Positions 34,047-42,079 of a DNA stretch of 64,000 bases are shown here, in pieces (the first letter of the stretch is position 1; each line of letters starts with the position of its first letter). The stretch is from an uncultured Prevotellaceae bacterium. GTDB lineage: Bacteria; Bacteroidota; Bacteroidia; Bacteroidales; Bacteroidaceae. The notes under the pieces were generated by a model. The model was not told the origin of the DNA and searched no databases. It worked only from the letters and a program-made list of their open reading frames with translations. Both the position numbers and the translations under genes were made by a program. The DNA lies in the NCBI GenBank assembly GCA_902800595.1, contig CADCFA010000009.1, forward strand, positions 22,340-86,339, written 5' to 3'.

Positions 34047-36266
34047 TTATATCCCTTTTAGAGATAGGGAAATGCGATTGCGCCTACGGTCTATCTCTAT
34101 CACTCTCACACGTAGGTGCTGATGGAGTTTTACCACATCTGTCGGATGGGCAATCCGGCGATTGGCCATCTGGGAGATGTGGATGAGACCATCCTGATGG
34201 ACACCGATGTCAACGAACGCACCAAAGTTGGTGATGTTGGTAACGATGCCAGGCAGAATCATTCCTTCCACCAGATCTTCGACAGTAGAGACATTTTTGT
34301 CGAACTCAAACTCCTCAATCTGTGCGCGAGGGTCGCGACCAGGTTTCTCCAGTTCCTGCATGATATCTGTGAGGGTGGGGATGCCTATCTCAGAGGTGAC
34401 ATAACGCTTGATGTCAATCGCCTCGCGCTTCTCCTTGTCATTAATAAGGTCAGCCACAGTGCACCCCTGATCCTTTGCCATCTGCTCTACAACGGCATAG
34501 CTCTCCGGATGGACAGCAGAGTTGTCGAGTGGATTCTTAGCGTCTGGGATACGAAGGAAACCGGCACACTGTTGGAAGGCGGAAGGTCCGAGACGTGGTA
34601 CCTTCTTCAGTTGGGCGCGTGAGGTGAAGGCTCCATTTTCACGCCGATAATCCACGATGTTCTTGGCAAGAGTGGGCCCCAGGCCACTGACATACATCAG
34701 CAGATGCTGGGAGGCTGTATTGAGGTTTACGCCCACCAGGTTCACACAGCTCTCTACCGTCTGATCAAGCGAATGTTTCAGCTGCGTCTGATCCACATCG
34801 TGTTGATACTGTCCTACGCCGATACTCTTGGGATCGATCTTGACAAGTTCTGCCAGCGGATCCATCAGACGGCGACCTATGGAGACTGCGCCACGAACTG
34901 TTACATCCTCATCAGGAAACTCATCGCGCGCGATCTTAGAGGCAGAATAGACAGAGGCGCCATCCTCGCTGACGACGAAAACTTGAGGGGGCTCTAGGCT
35001 AGGCTGACTAGGCTGGCTAGGGACCCTAGGCATCCTAGGACTACTAGGCATCCTAGGGCTACTAGGAATATCATAGCGACCTGCGAGGACATCTTTGATG
35101 AAGGTGTTGGTCTCGCGACTGGCTGTACCATTGCCAATAGAGATGGCCTCAATCTTGTATTTCTGAATCATCTTCTGAATGGCGATAGCCGATTCTGTGC
35201 GCTTGTTGACAGGGGGATGTGGGAAGATGGCATCGTGGTGCAACAGATTGCCCTGGGCATCGAGACAAACCACCTTGCAACCTGTACGGAAACCAGGGTC
35301 GATGCCCATGACACGCTTCTGTCCTAAGGGAGCACCCAACAGCAGCTGGCGCAGATTCTCTGCAAAGACGCGTATCGCCTCTTCGTCGGCTCGCTCCTTA
35401 CTCATCGCAGCAAACTCTGTCTCGATGGCTGGCTTGAGCAGGCGTTTGTAGCCATCTTCAACAGCCTCTGCCACCAGTTTGCCACAAGATGTGTTACCAT
35501 ATACATAATGACGCTTCAGCCGTTCTACAGCCTCTTCATCGTCAGGGGAGATACTGATGCGGAGGATACCCTCACTCTCACCACGACGCATAGCCAGCAG
35601 ACGATGGGAAGAACAACGCTTCAAGGGTTCCTGCCAGTCGAAGTAGTCGCTAAACTTACTGGCTTCGTCAGTATCGGCTTTGGCTTTGACAACCTTTGAG
35701 GAGATGATTGCCTGACGGGTAAAAGCATTACGGAGCTGCTGACGACTGCGTTCATCCTCGCTCACAGTCTCAGCGATGATATCCTGAGCGCCCTTGAGGG
35801 CACTCTCTACATCTTTGATATCACCCTTGAGAAATCGCGCTGCTGCACGTTCAGGATCGCGTTCACGCTGCAGGAGAAGCAGCTGTGCGAGAGGTTCCAG
35901 TCCCTGTTCACGTGCCACCTGAGCCCTTGTGCGGCGCTTGGGTTTATAAGGCAGATAGATATCTTCCAGTTCTGTGGCATCCCAGCAGTCGTCGATACGC
36001 TTCTGCAACTCTGGAGTCAGTTTCCCTAAGTCCGTGATGGTCTTGATGACTGTCTCCTTACGTTTCTGAATCTCCTGCAGTTTGTCGAAGCGGTCGCTGA
36101 TGGCTGCAATCTGTACCTCATCGAGTCCTCCAGTCCGCTCCTTACGATAGCGTGAGATGAAAGGAATCGTGCACCCCTCTTCGAGTAAAGCGAGGGTGTT
36201 GGCAACAGCTCTTTCCTGTAGGTTTAGGGCAGTAGCAATTAGGCGAGCATAGATATTCTTCTCCAT
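34047..36266 (-). CDS. tex: Tex-family RNA-binding transcription accessory protein, with an in-frame repeat insertion
   Basis: About 739 aa from the ATG at 36266 (MEKNIYARLI). Tex N-terminal helical domain, YqgF-like domain ('VMGIDPGFRTGCKVVCLD'), helix-hairpin-helix ('TLAKNIVDYRRENG') and C-terminal S1 domain ('LVEGMILPGIVTNITNFGAFVDIG'). Interacts with RNA and RNA polymerase or ribosomes. Odd: between 'GRYDI' and 'QVFVVSEDGAS', which are normally adjacent, there is a roughly 26-residue Pro/Ser-rich insert. It is encoded by eight 9-bp units beginning CCTAG (34995-35066). Confidence 0.93.
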   Translation of the reverse strand: MEKNIYARLIATALNLQERAVANTLALLEEGCTIPFISRYRKERTGGLDEVQIAAISDRFDKLQEIQKRKETVIKTITDLGKLTPELQKRIDDCWDATELEDIYLPYKPKRRTRAQVAREQGLEPLAQLLLLQRERDPERAAARFLKGDIKDVESALKGAQDIIAETVSEDERSRQQLRNAFTRQAIISSKVVKAKADTDEASKFSDYFDWQEPLKRCSSHRLLAMRRGESEGILRISISPDDEEAVERLKRHYVYGNTSCGKLVAEAVEDGYKRLLKPAIETEFAAMSKERADEEAIRVFAENLRQLLLGAPLGQKRVMGIDPGFRTGCKVVCLDAQGNLLHHDAIFPHPPVNKRTESAIAIQKMIQKYKIEAISIGNGTASRETNTFIKDVLAGRYDIPSSPRMPSSPRMPRVPSQPSQPSLEPPQVFVVSEDGASVYSASKIARDEFPDEDVTVRGAVSIGRRLMDPLAELVKIDPKSIGVGQYQHDVDQTQLKHSLDQTVESCVNLVGVNLNTASQHLLMYVSGLGPTLAKNIVDYRRENGAFTSRAQLKKVPRLGPSAFQQCAGFLRIPDAKNPLDNSAVHPESYAVVEQMAKDQGCTVADLINDKEKREAIDIKRYVTSEIGIPTLTDIMQELEKPGRDPRAQIEEFEFDKNVSTVEDLVEGMILPGIVTNITNFGAFVDIGVHQDGLIHISQMANRRIAHPTDVVKLHQHLRVRVIEIDRRRNRISLSLKGI
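34995..35066 (-). repeat. eight tandem 9-bp CCTAGnnnn units inside tex
   Basis: On the coding strand, eight consecutive nonamers each begin with CCTAG (variants TAGC, GATG, TAGT, GATG, GGTC, CCAG, TCAG, CCTA). Each unit encodes Pro plus two residues, so expansion keeps the frame. Confidence 0.9.
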
Positions 36267-36325
36267 AATCTTCAATTAAACCGTTAATTTGTGTGCAAAA
36301 ATAATGAAAATCCCCGAGAAATGTG

Positions 36326-36333
36326 TAATTTTG
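36326..36333 (+). promoter_or_regulatory. -7 promoter element of the LolA-like/ABC-F genes
   Basis: TAATTTTG, 20 bp before the ATG at 36354. Confidence 0.5.
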
Positions 36334-36353
36334 CACCCGAAATTAAATAGAGA

Positions 36354-36974
36354 ATGAGAAATAAGCTTTTTTTTATTGTGATGCTGATGCTTTCAGCACT
36401 CTGTTCTGTGCATGCTGATGAGACTCCCAATTCGCGTCAGGCACGTCGTATTTTCAATCAGGCGTACCAACAGGTATTTGGCGAGCAGGGAGCTACGTTG
36501 CATTATGACGTTAATATCATCGGTCTTTATAAAACTAACGGTACTATCTGGTATAAAGGAAAGAAGAGTAAGTTTGAGGATTCAAAGGTCATTTCCTGGA
36601 ACGATGGTACAACCATTCACTCCGTCAAGAAGAAAAAGAAGAAAAAGGAAGTGGAAGTTGTTGATGCCCATAACAACAAGTCGGACAAGTACTCAAGCAA
36701 GTTCAAGTTTGAACCGGAGAACTTCGACTACAGTATCGCTGAGGTTGATGAAGGACTGATGGTGACGCTGAAAGCCAAGAAGGGTGTGAAGGGTATCAAG
36801 GAGATACATGCACTGTTGGAGCGAAAGACTTATCACCCCATCAGCCTGCGTATCAAGGTGTCGATAATCTGGACTACCATCAAGATTTCCAATTTCCAAT
36901 CAGGCGGCATCACTGATGAGATGCTGCGCTTCCCGAAGGAGCTGTATGGTGATTATAAATTTGTGGAGAAATAA
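36354..36974 (+). CDS. periplasmic LolA-like protein
   Basis: 206 aa. Signal peptide about 1-21 (cleavage near VHA-D). The mature part suggests an outer-membrane lipoprotein-carrier-like (LolA/LolB) half-barrel: repeated strands such as 'GTIWYKGKKSKFEDSKVISWNDGTT' and a conserved 'FPKELYGDYKFVE' end. A run of seven Lys interrupts it (about residue 90). It might move lipids or lipoproteins; that remains an inference. Overlaps the next gene by one base. Confidence 0.6.
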   Translation: MRNKLFFIVMLMLSALCSVHADETPNSRQARRIFNQAYQQVFGEQGATLHYDVNIIGLYKTNGTIWYKGKKSKFEDSKVISWNDGTTIHSVKKKKKKKEVEVVDAHNNKSDKYSSKFKFEPENFDYSIAEVDEGLMVTLKAKKGVKGIKEIHALLERKTYHPISLRIKVSIIWTTIKISNFQSGGITDEMLRFPKELYGDYKFVEK

Positions 36975-38971
36975 TGATATCGGTTGAAGGACTGAAAGTG
37001 GAATTTGGGGTGAAACCCCTGTTTGTGGACGCCAGCTTTGTTATCAACGATAAGGATCGTATTGCCCTTGTCGGTAAGAACGGTGCTGGTAAATCCACGA
37101 TGCTGAAGATTCTCTGTGGACTGCAGAAGCCTACTGCTGGCGTCGTGAGTGTGCCTAATGACTGCAGGGTGGGCTATCTGCCTCAGGTGATGATCTTACA
37201 GGATGATACCACTGTGCGAGAGGAGGCCCAGAAGGCCTTTGTTGACATCACCAAGATGCAGCAACGGCTCGATAAGATGAACCAGGAACTGGCAGAGCGC
37301 ACTGACTATGAGAGTGAGAGCTATCTTGCCCTGATTGAGAAATACACCACAGCACATGAGCGCTATATGATGATGGGTGCAGAGAGCAGGGAGGCGGAGC
37401 TGGAGCGCACGCTGACAGGCTTGGGATTCCTGCGTTCTGATTTCGAGCGCCCCACCTCGGAGTTCTCCGGTGGTTGGCGTATGCGTATCGAACTGGCGAA
37501 GATCCTGTTGCAGAAACCCGATGTGTTGTTGCTTGACGAGCCTACCAACCACCTTGACATCGAGTCGATCCAGTGGCTGGAGCAGTTTTTGGCACAGAGT
37601 TCGAGTGCAGTGGTGCTGGTCAGTCATGATCGTGCCTTTATAAATAATGTGTCGAATCGTACGTTGGAGATCTCCTGTGGTCGCGTGGTTGATTACAAGG
37701 TGAAATACAACGAATACGTGGTGCTTCGCAAGGAGCGTCGCGAACAACAGCTGAGAGCCTACGAGAACCAGCAGAAGGAAGTGGCAGACATGAAAGCGTT
37801 TATCGAGCGTTTCAGGTATCAGGCTACGAAGGCTGTTCAGGTACAGCAGAAGATCAAGCAGCTGGAGAAGGTGGTGCCCATCGAGATCGACGAGGTGGAT
37901 AACTCGGCGATGCATCTGAAGTTCCCGCCCTGTCTCAGAAGTGGCGATTATCCCATCATCTGCGACGATGTGCGTAAGGACTATGGTGAACATACCGTTT
38001 TCGATCATGTGACGCTGACTATTAAAAGAGGTGAGAAGGTGGCCTTCGTAGGTAAGAACGGTGAAGGAAAATCCACCCTTGTGAAATGCATCATGGGTGA
38101 GATTCCCTATACTGGTGAACTGAAGGTGGGGCATAACATCCAGATAGGCTACTTTGCCCAGAACCAGGCACAGTTGCTTGATGAGAATCTCACTGTATTC
38201 CAGACGATAGACAATGTGGCGAAAGGCGAGATCCGTCTGCGCATCAACGATATACTTGGCGCCTTTATGTTTGGCGGCGAGGAGAGTGACAAGAAGGTGA
38301 AGGTGCTCAGTGGTGGCGAGAGAAGTCGCTTGGCGATGATCCGTCTGCTGCTGGAGCCAGTCAACCTGCTGATCCTCGATGAGCCGACCAACCATCTCGA
38401 CATGCCTTCGAAGGATGTGCTGAAGGAAGCTATCAAGGCTTTCGACGGTACGGCGATTATCGTGAGTCACGATCGTGAGTTCCTTGATGGCTTGGTGACA
38501 AAGGTCTATGAGTTTGGAGGTGGCAAGGTGAAAGAGCATCTGGGTGGTATCTACGACTTCCTTCAGGCTAAGAAGATTACAGAGCTCAACGAGCTGGGGA
38601 AGGACGCGGATTATTCCCACGTTGGGAACAAAACATTCCCACGTTGGGAACAAAACATTCCCACCTTGGGAACTAAAAACGAGCCTTCGGCAAAGTCTGA
38701 GGAAGTCTTAACCAAAGCCCTCAGCTATGCGGAGCGCAAGGAACAGCAGAAACGTAAAAATCGTGCTGAGAAAGCTGTGAAGGAGTCGGAGGCAAAGATC
38801 GAGAAGATGGAAAAGCGCATCAAGGAGCTCGATGAGTTGCTGATGCTGCCTGAGAATGCCGCAGACATGACACTCGTGACGGAATACACCTCCACGAAGA
38901 GGGCTCTGGACGAGGAAGTGGAGCGCTGGGAAAAGCTCAGTGAGACTTTGGAATCAATTATTTCTAATTAA
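36974..38971 (+). CDS. ABC-F family ATPase with an in-frame palindromic repeat insertion
   Basis: 665 aa. Two ABC cassettes and no membrane helices: Walker A 'GKNGAGKST' and 'GKNGEGKST', signatures 'FSGGWRMRI' and 'LSGGERSRL', and two 'DEPTNHLD' Walker B motifs. ABC-F proteins act on the ribosome. The C-terminal coiled coil (about 585-665) is present. Between the second cassette and the coil, residues of about 547-568 are encoded by three copies of a 22-bp palindromic unit (38614-38679). Confidence 0.93.
   Translation: MISVEGLKVEFGVKPLFVDASFVINDKDRIALVGKNGAGKSTMLKILCGLQKPTAGVVSVPNDCRVGYLPQVMILQDDTTVREEAQKAFVDITKMQQRLDKMNQELAERTDYESESYLALIEKYTTAHERYMMMGAESREAELERTLTGLGFLRSDFERPTSEFSGGWRMRIELAKILLQKPDVLLLDEPTNHLDIESIQWLEQFLAQSSSAVVLVSHDRAFINNVSNRTLEISCGRVVDYKVKYNEYVVLRKERREQQLRAYENQQKEVADMKAFIERFRYQATKAVQVQQKIKQLEKVVPIEIDEVDNSAMHLKFPPCLRSGDYPIICDDVRKDYGEHTVFDHVTLTIKRGEKVAFVGKNGEGKSTLVKCIMGEIPYTGELKVGHNIQIGYFAQNQAQLLDENLTVFQTIDNVAKGEIRLRINDILGAFMFGGEESDKKVKVLSGGERSRLAMIRLLLEPVNLLILDEPTNHLDMPSKDVLKEAIKAFDGTAIIVSHDREFLDGLVTKVYEFGGGKVKEHLGGIYDFLQAKKITELNELGKDADYSHVGNKTFPRWEQNIPTLGTKNEPSAKSEEVLTKALSYAERKEQQKRKNRAEKAVKESEAKIEKMEKRIKELDELLMLPENAADMTLVTEYTSTKRALDEEVERWEKLSETLESIISN
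38614..38679. repeat. three 22-bp palindromic units inside the ABC-F gene
   Basis: Arms TTCCCA/TGGGAA around CGT, CGT and CCT at 38614-38628, 38636-38650 and 38658-38672, separated by CAAAACA or CTAAAAA. 22 bp is not a multiple of three, but three copies are 66 bp, so the frame is kept and the unit is read in all three frames. Confidence 0.92.
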
Positions 38972-38983
38972 ATAACAACGCTT

Positions 38984-41017
38984 ATGAAAAGATTTTTAAC
39001 TATGATGGCAATGGCATCAATTTCAATGATGACAATGGCTCAAAGTACATTAGGATCAGGTCTGAATACAGCTGATTTCGACAAGAGCGTACGCCCTGGT
39101 GACGACTTCTACGAGTATGCCTGTGGTGGATGGATGAAAGCCAATCCGCTGCCCGCTGCTTATTCACGCTATGGTAGCTTTGATCGTCTGCAGGAGGACA
39201 ACGACAAGCGTATCAACGCCATCCTGAAGGAACTGCAGAGCAATACCTATGAGAAGGGTACGATTGAGCAGAAACTGAGCGACCTGTATAAGTTGGCAAT
39301 GGACTCTACACGCCGTAATCAGGAAGGTGTGGCTCCGTTGATGCCTCTCATCAAGAAGCTCGAAGCTGCCAAGACCAACAAGCAGTTGTTCGACATCCAG
39401 TTGGAACAGGCTCCTTATGGAGAGCAGGAGTTCTTCTTCTGTTCCTTCGGAGCCGATGAGAAGAATGCCACACAGAATATCCTGAACATCTATCAGGGTG
39501 GTCTGTCGCTGGGTCAGAAAGAGTATTATCTCGATAACGACAAGGCTACGGCGAATATCCGTGAGGCATTTAAGAAGCATGTAGTCAAGATGTTCCAGCT
39601 CTTCGGCTTCAGCAAGAGTGCGGCTACCAAGAAGATGCAGAACATCATGAAGGTTGAGACGGCGCTGGCAAAGGTCTCCAAGTCGCGCACAGAGCTCCGT
39701 GACCCGGAGGCGAACTACAATAAGATGACCCTGAAGGAGTTTGAGAAGAACTATCCTAACCTGCCTTTGGTGAAGGTGATGAACGCTAAGGGTATCGAGA
39801 CCAAGTACCTGCAGGAGATGGTGGTAGGTCAGCCTGCCTTCCTGGAGGGAGCCAACAAACTCGTGGGTAGCATCAGTCCTGCTGAGTATCGCGACGTGAT
39901 GGAGTGGGGCTTCATCTCTGATGCTGCCAACTATCTGAGTGATGCGACAGTCGCAGAGAGCTTTGACTTCAATGGAAAGATCCGTTCCGGACGTAAGGAG
40001 AACCATCCGCTCTGGAAGCGTAGTACGGCTCAGGTGGAGCGTGTGATGGGAGAGGCTCTGGGAAAGATCTACTCAGAGAAGTACTTCCCTGAGGCTGCCA
40101 AGAAGCGTATGGTGAACTTGGTGAAGAACCTTCAGATTGCCCTTGGAGAGCGTATCGCCGCTCAGGACTGGATGGATGACTCTACGAAGGTGAATGCCCT
40201 GCTGAAGCTGAATACCTTCTATGTGAAGGTGGGCTACCCAGACAAGTGGACAGACATTTCAAAACTTCAGATTGATCCTCAGAAATCCTATTACGAAAAT
40301 ATCCAGGCGTGCAACAAGTTCTGGAATGCCTGGCAGATTGAACATACGGTTGGAAAGCCCGTTGACCGTGATGACTGGTACATGACCCCTCAGACGGTAA
40401 ACGCCTATTACAATCCTACCACCAACGAGATCTGCTTCCCTGCTGGTATCCTGCAGTATCCGTTCTTCGACATGACAGCTGACGATGCCTTCAACTATGG
40501 CGCTATCGGTGTGGTAATCGGACATGAGATGACACACGGATTCGATGATCAGGGACGTCGCTTCGACAAGGATGGCAACATGCATGACTGGTGGAAGGAA
40601 GCAGATGGAAAGAACTTTACAGCACGAACAGATAAATATGCCGATTTCTTCAGCGCAATCAACGTTCTGCCTGACTTGAAGGGTAACGGACGTCTGACAC
40701 TGGGTGAAAATCTGGCAGATCATGGTGGTCTGCAGGTAGCCTGGGCTGCTTATAAGAATGCCACTAAACTCAATCCGCTGGGTGAGAAGGATGGTCTGAC
40801 AGCAGATCAGCGTTTCTTCCACGCTTACGCTGGCGTATGGGCAGGTAACATCACTGAGGAGGAAATCCGTAATCGTACCAAGAGCGATCCCCACTCACTG
40901 GGCCGTTGGCGCGTAAATGGTGCCTTACCTCATATCGACGCCTGGTATGAAGCCTTTGGCTTGAAAGAGGGGGATAAGATGTTTATTCCTAAGTCTGAGC
41001 GCCTGGAATTGTGGTAA
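38984..41017 (+). CDS. M13-family zinc metallopeptidase (PepO/neprilysin-like)
   Basis: 677 aa. Signal peptide of about 20 residues (ends TMAQ), so exported. Zinc site HEMTH (residues 514-518), third ligand in ENLAD (575-579), and the N-terminal M13 domain with 'RPGDDFYEYACGGWMKANPLP'. Cleaves oligopeptides in the periplasm. Full length; ends in the typical 'FIPKSERLELW'. A terminator follows. Confidence 0.93.
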   Translation: MKRFLTMMAMASISMMTMAQSTLGSGLNTADFDKSVRPGDDFYEYACGGWMKANPLPAAYSRYGSFDRLQEDNDKRINAILKELQSNTYEKGTIEQKLSDLYKLAMDSTRRNQEGVAPLMPLIKKLEAAKTNKQLFDIQLEQAPYGEQEFFFCSFGADEKNATQNILNIYQGGLSLGQKEYYLDNDKATANIREAFKKHVVKMFQLFGFSKSAATKKMQNIMKVETALAKVSKSRTELRDPEANYNKMTLKEFEKNYPNLPLVKVMNAKGIETKYLQEMVVGQPAFLEGANKLVGSISPAEYRDVMEWGFISDAANYLSDATVAESFDFNGKIRSGRKENHPLWKRSTAQVERVMGEALGKIYSEKYFPEAAKKRMVNLVKNLQIALGERIAAQDWMDDSTKVNALLKLNTFYVKVGYPDKWTDISKLQIDPQKSYYENIQACNKFWNAWQIEHTVGKPVDRDDWYMTPQTVNAYYNPTTNEICFPAGILQYPFFDMTADDAFNYGAIGVVIGHEMTHGFDDQGRRFDKDGNMHDWWKEADGKNFTARTDKYADFFSAINVLPDLKGNGRLTLGENLADHGGLQVAWAAYKNATKLNPLGEKDGLTADQRFFHAYAGVWAGNITEEEIRNRTKSDPHSLGRWRVNGALPHIDAWYEAFGLKEGDKMFIPKSERLELW

Positions 41018-41041
41018 TCAGGTCAAAAAATGATTAAAATG

Positions 41042-41067
41042 CCGTCGTAAATATAAATTTACGGCGG
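41042..41067 (+). terminator. terminator after the M13 peptidase gene
   Basis: 11-bp stem (one G-T pair), ATAA loop, followed by nine T. Confidence 0.85.
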
Positions 41068-41073
41068 TTTTTT

Positions 41074-41103
41074 TTTGTTTATTTCTTTTTTTTATTAATT
41101 TTG
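41074..41103 (+). promoter_or_regulatory. promoter of the kinase/AAA/phosphatase module
   Basis: TTTG (41074-41077) at the edge of the terminator T-run, 18-bp spacer, TAATTTTG (41096-41103). The next ATG is at 41136. No other convincing promoter was seen before 49731. Confidence 0.65.
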
Positions 41104-41135
41104 CACCTAGTTTATAATCAAACACGTGATTGTTT

Positions 41136-42077
41136 ATGAATGAAGATATTACTATAAACCCTGAGAGAACAAATCGAGGGATGCAGCAGCTTCAGCATCA
41201 AGAGCTCTATTATGAGCCTGCAAATGATATGCAGATGAACCAGCAGATGCAGATGAATATGCATGCTGCTAAAGGTGTTGCCTGCCCTTATTGTGGAACA
41301 ATCAATGATCCGGAAGCAATGTTCTGCGCCTCCTGTGGCAAACAGATAGGAAAGATGTCTTGTCCAAACTGCGGTGCAGAACTGGATGCGGATGCAGACT
41401 TCTGCGAGACTTGCCGCCGATATGTGCGTAAGGATGTGTGCTCCTTCTGTGGCGCTCATCTGGAGGGTAATGAAGCTTTCTGCCCTGAGTGCGGTAGTCC
41501 GAGAGGCGGCATCGTATGCCCTGTCTGTCATACGATGAACGATTTCTCCTTCTGTAAGCAGTGTGGTACACCTCTGACGGATGATGCCAGGATGCTGATG
41601 GAGCAGATTCATGGGATGCCGGAATACATCGAGATGAAGAAAGTGGCAGACGAGCTGCAGGAGCTGGATCTGACGCTGCCATATAGCTCAGAGCGTGAAA
41701 AGACCCGTGATGAGCTGAATTCCAAGTTGCGTGAGCGTGTGCTGACTTTGCTGGCACAGGACAGGGGAACCCCCAATCCGATTATCCCAGATTCGCAGAA
41801 CAAGCGTATGAGCAAGGAAGCGTATGAGCAGAAGAAACAGGAGTACCTGGATAAGATAACAGCGCTGCTTGATAAGATGGTTCAACAGCCACAGCCTAAA
41901 GCTGCCCAGGTGCGTAATTACGCAATGGCCTGTCGCCCCCATGGTGTAAGACTGGCATGGCAATGTAACTTTAAACATGCATTACATTCCAGCCCGTGCG
42001 GATGTGCCAAGCCTCAGATGGGTGGCAAATGGGTGGTTCTTGGTAAGAATTCGAAAAATGAAATTAAAGACGATTAA
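41136..42077 (+). CDS. multi-zinc-ribbon protein, first gene of the signalling module
   Basis: 313 aa from ATG 41136 (a TTG at 41130 is rejected). After a Met/Gln-rich N-terminus, eight CxxC knuckles (about residues 50-143) form four zinc ribbons. A charged helical region follows (about 145-260). The C-terminal 45 residues hold a distinctive motif, CRPHGVRLAWQCNFKHALHS followed by P-CGCAKP, probably another metal site. No enzyme motif. Two later proteins of the cluster also begin with zinc ribbons, suggesting a common recruitment scheme. It ends 2 bp before the kinase gene. Confidence 0.75.
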   Translation: MNEDITINPERTNRGMQQLQHQELYYEPANDMQMNQQMQMNMHAAKGVACPYCGTINDPEAMFCASCGKQIGKMSCPNCGAELDADADFCETCRRYVRKDVCSFCGAHLEGNEAFCPECGSPRGGIVCPVCHTMNDFSFCKQCGTPLTDDARMLMEQIHGMPEYIEMKKVADELQELDLTLPYSSEREKTRDELNSKLRERVLTLLAQDRGTPNPIIPDSQNKRMSKEAYEQKKQEYLDKITALLDKMVQQPQPKAAQVRNYAMACRPHGVRLAWQCNFKHALHSSPCGCAKPQMGGKWVVLGKNSKNEIKDD

Positions 42078-42079
42078 TA

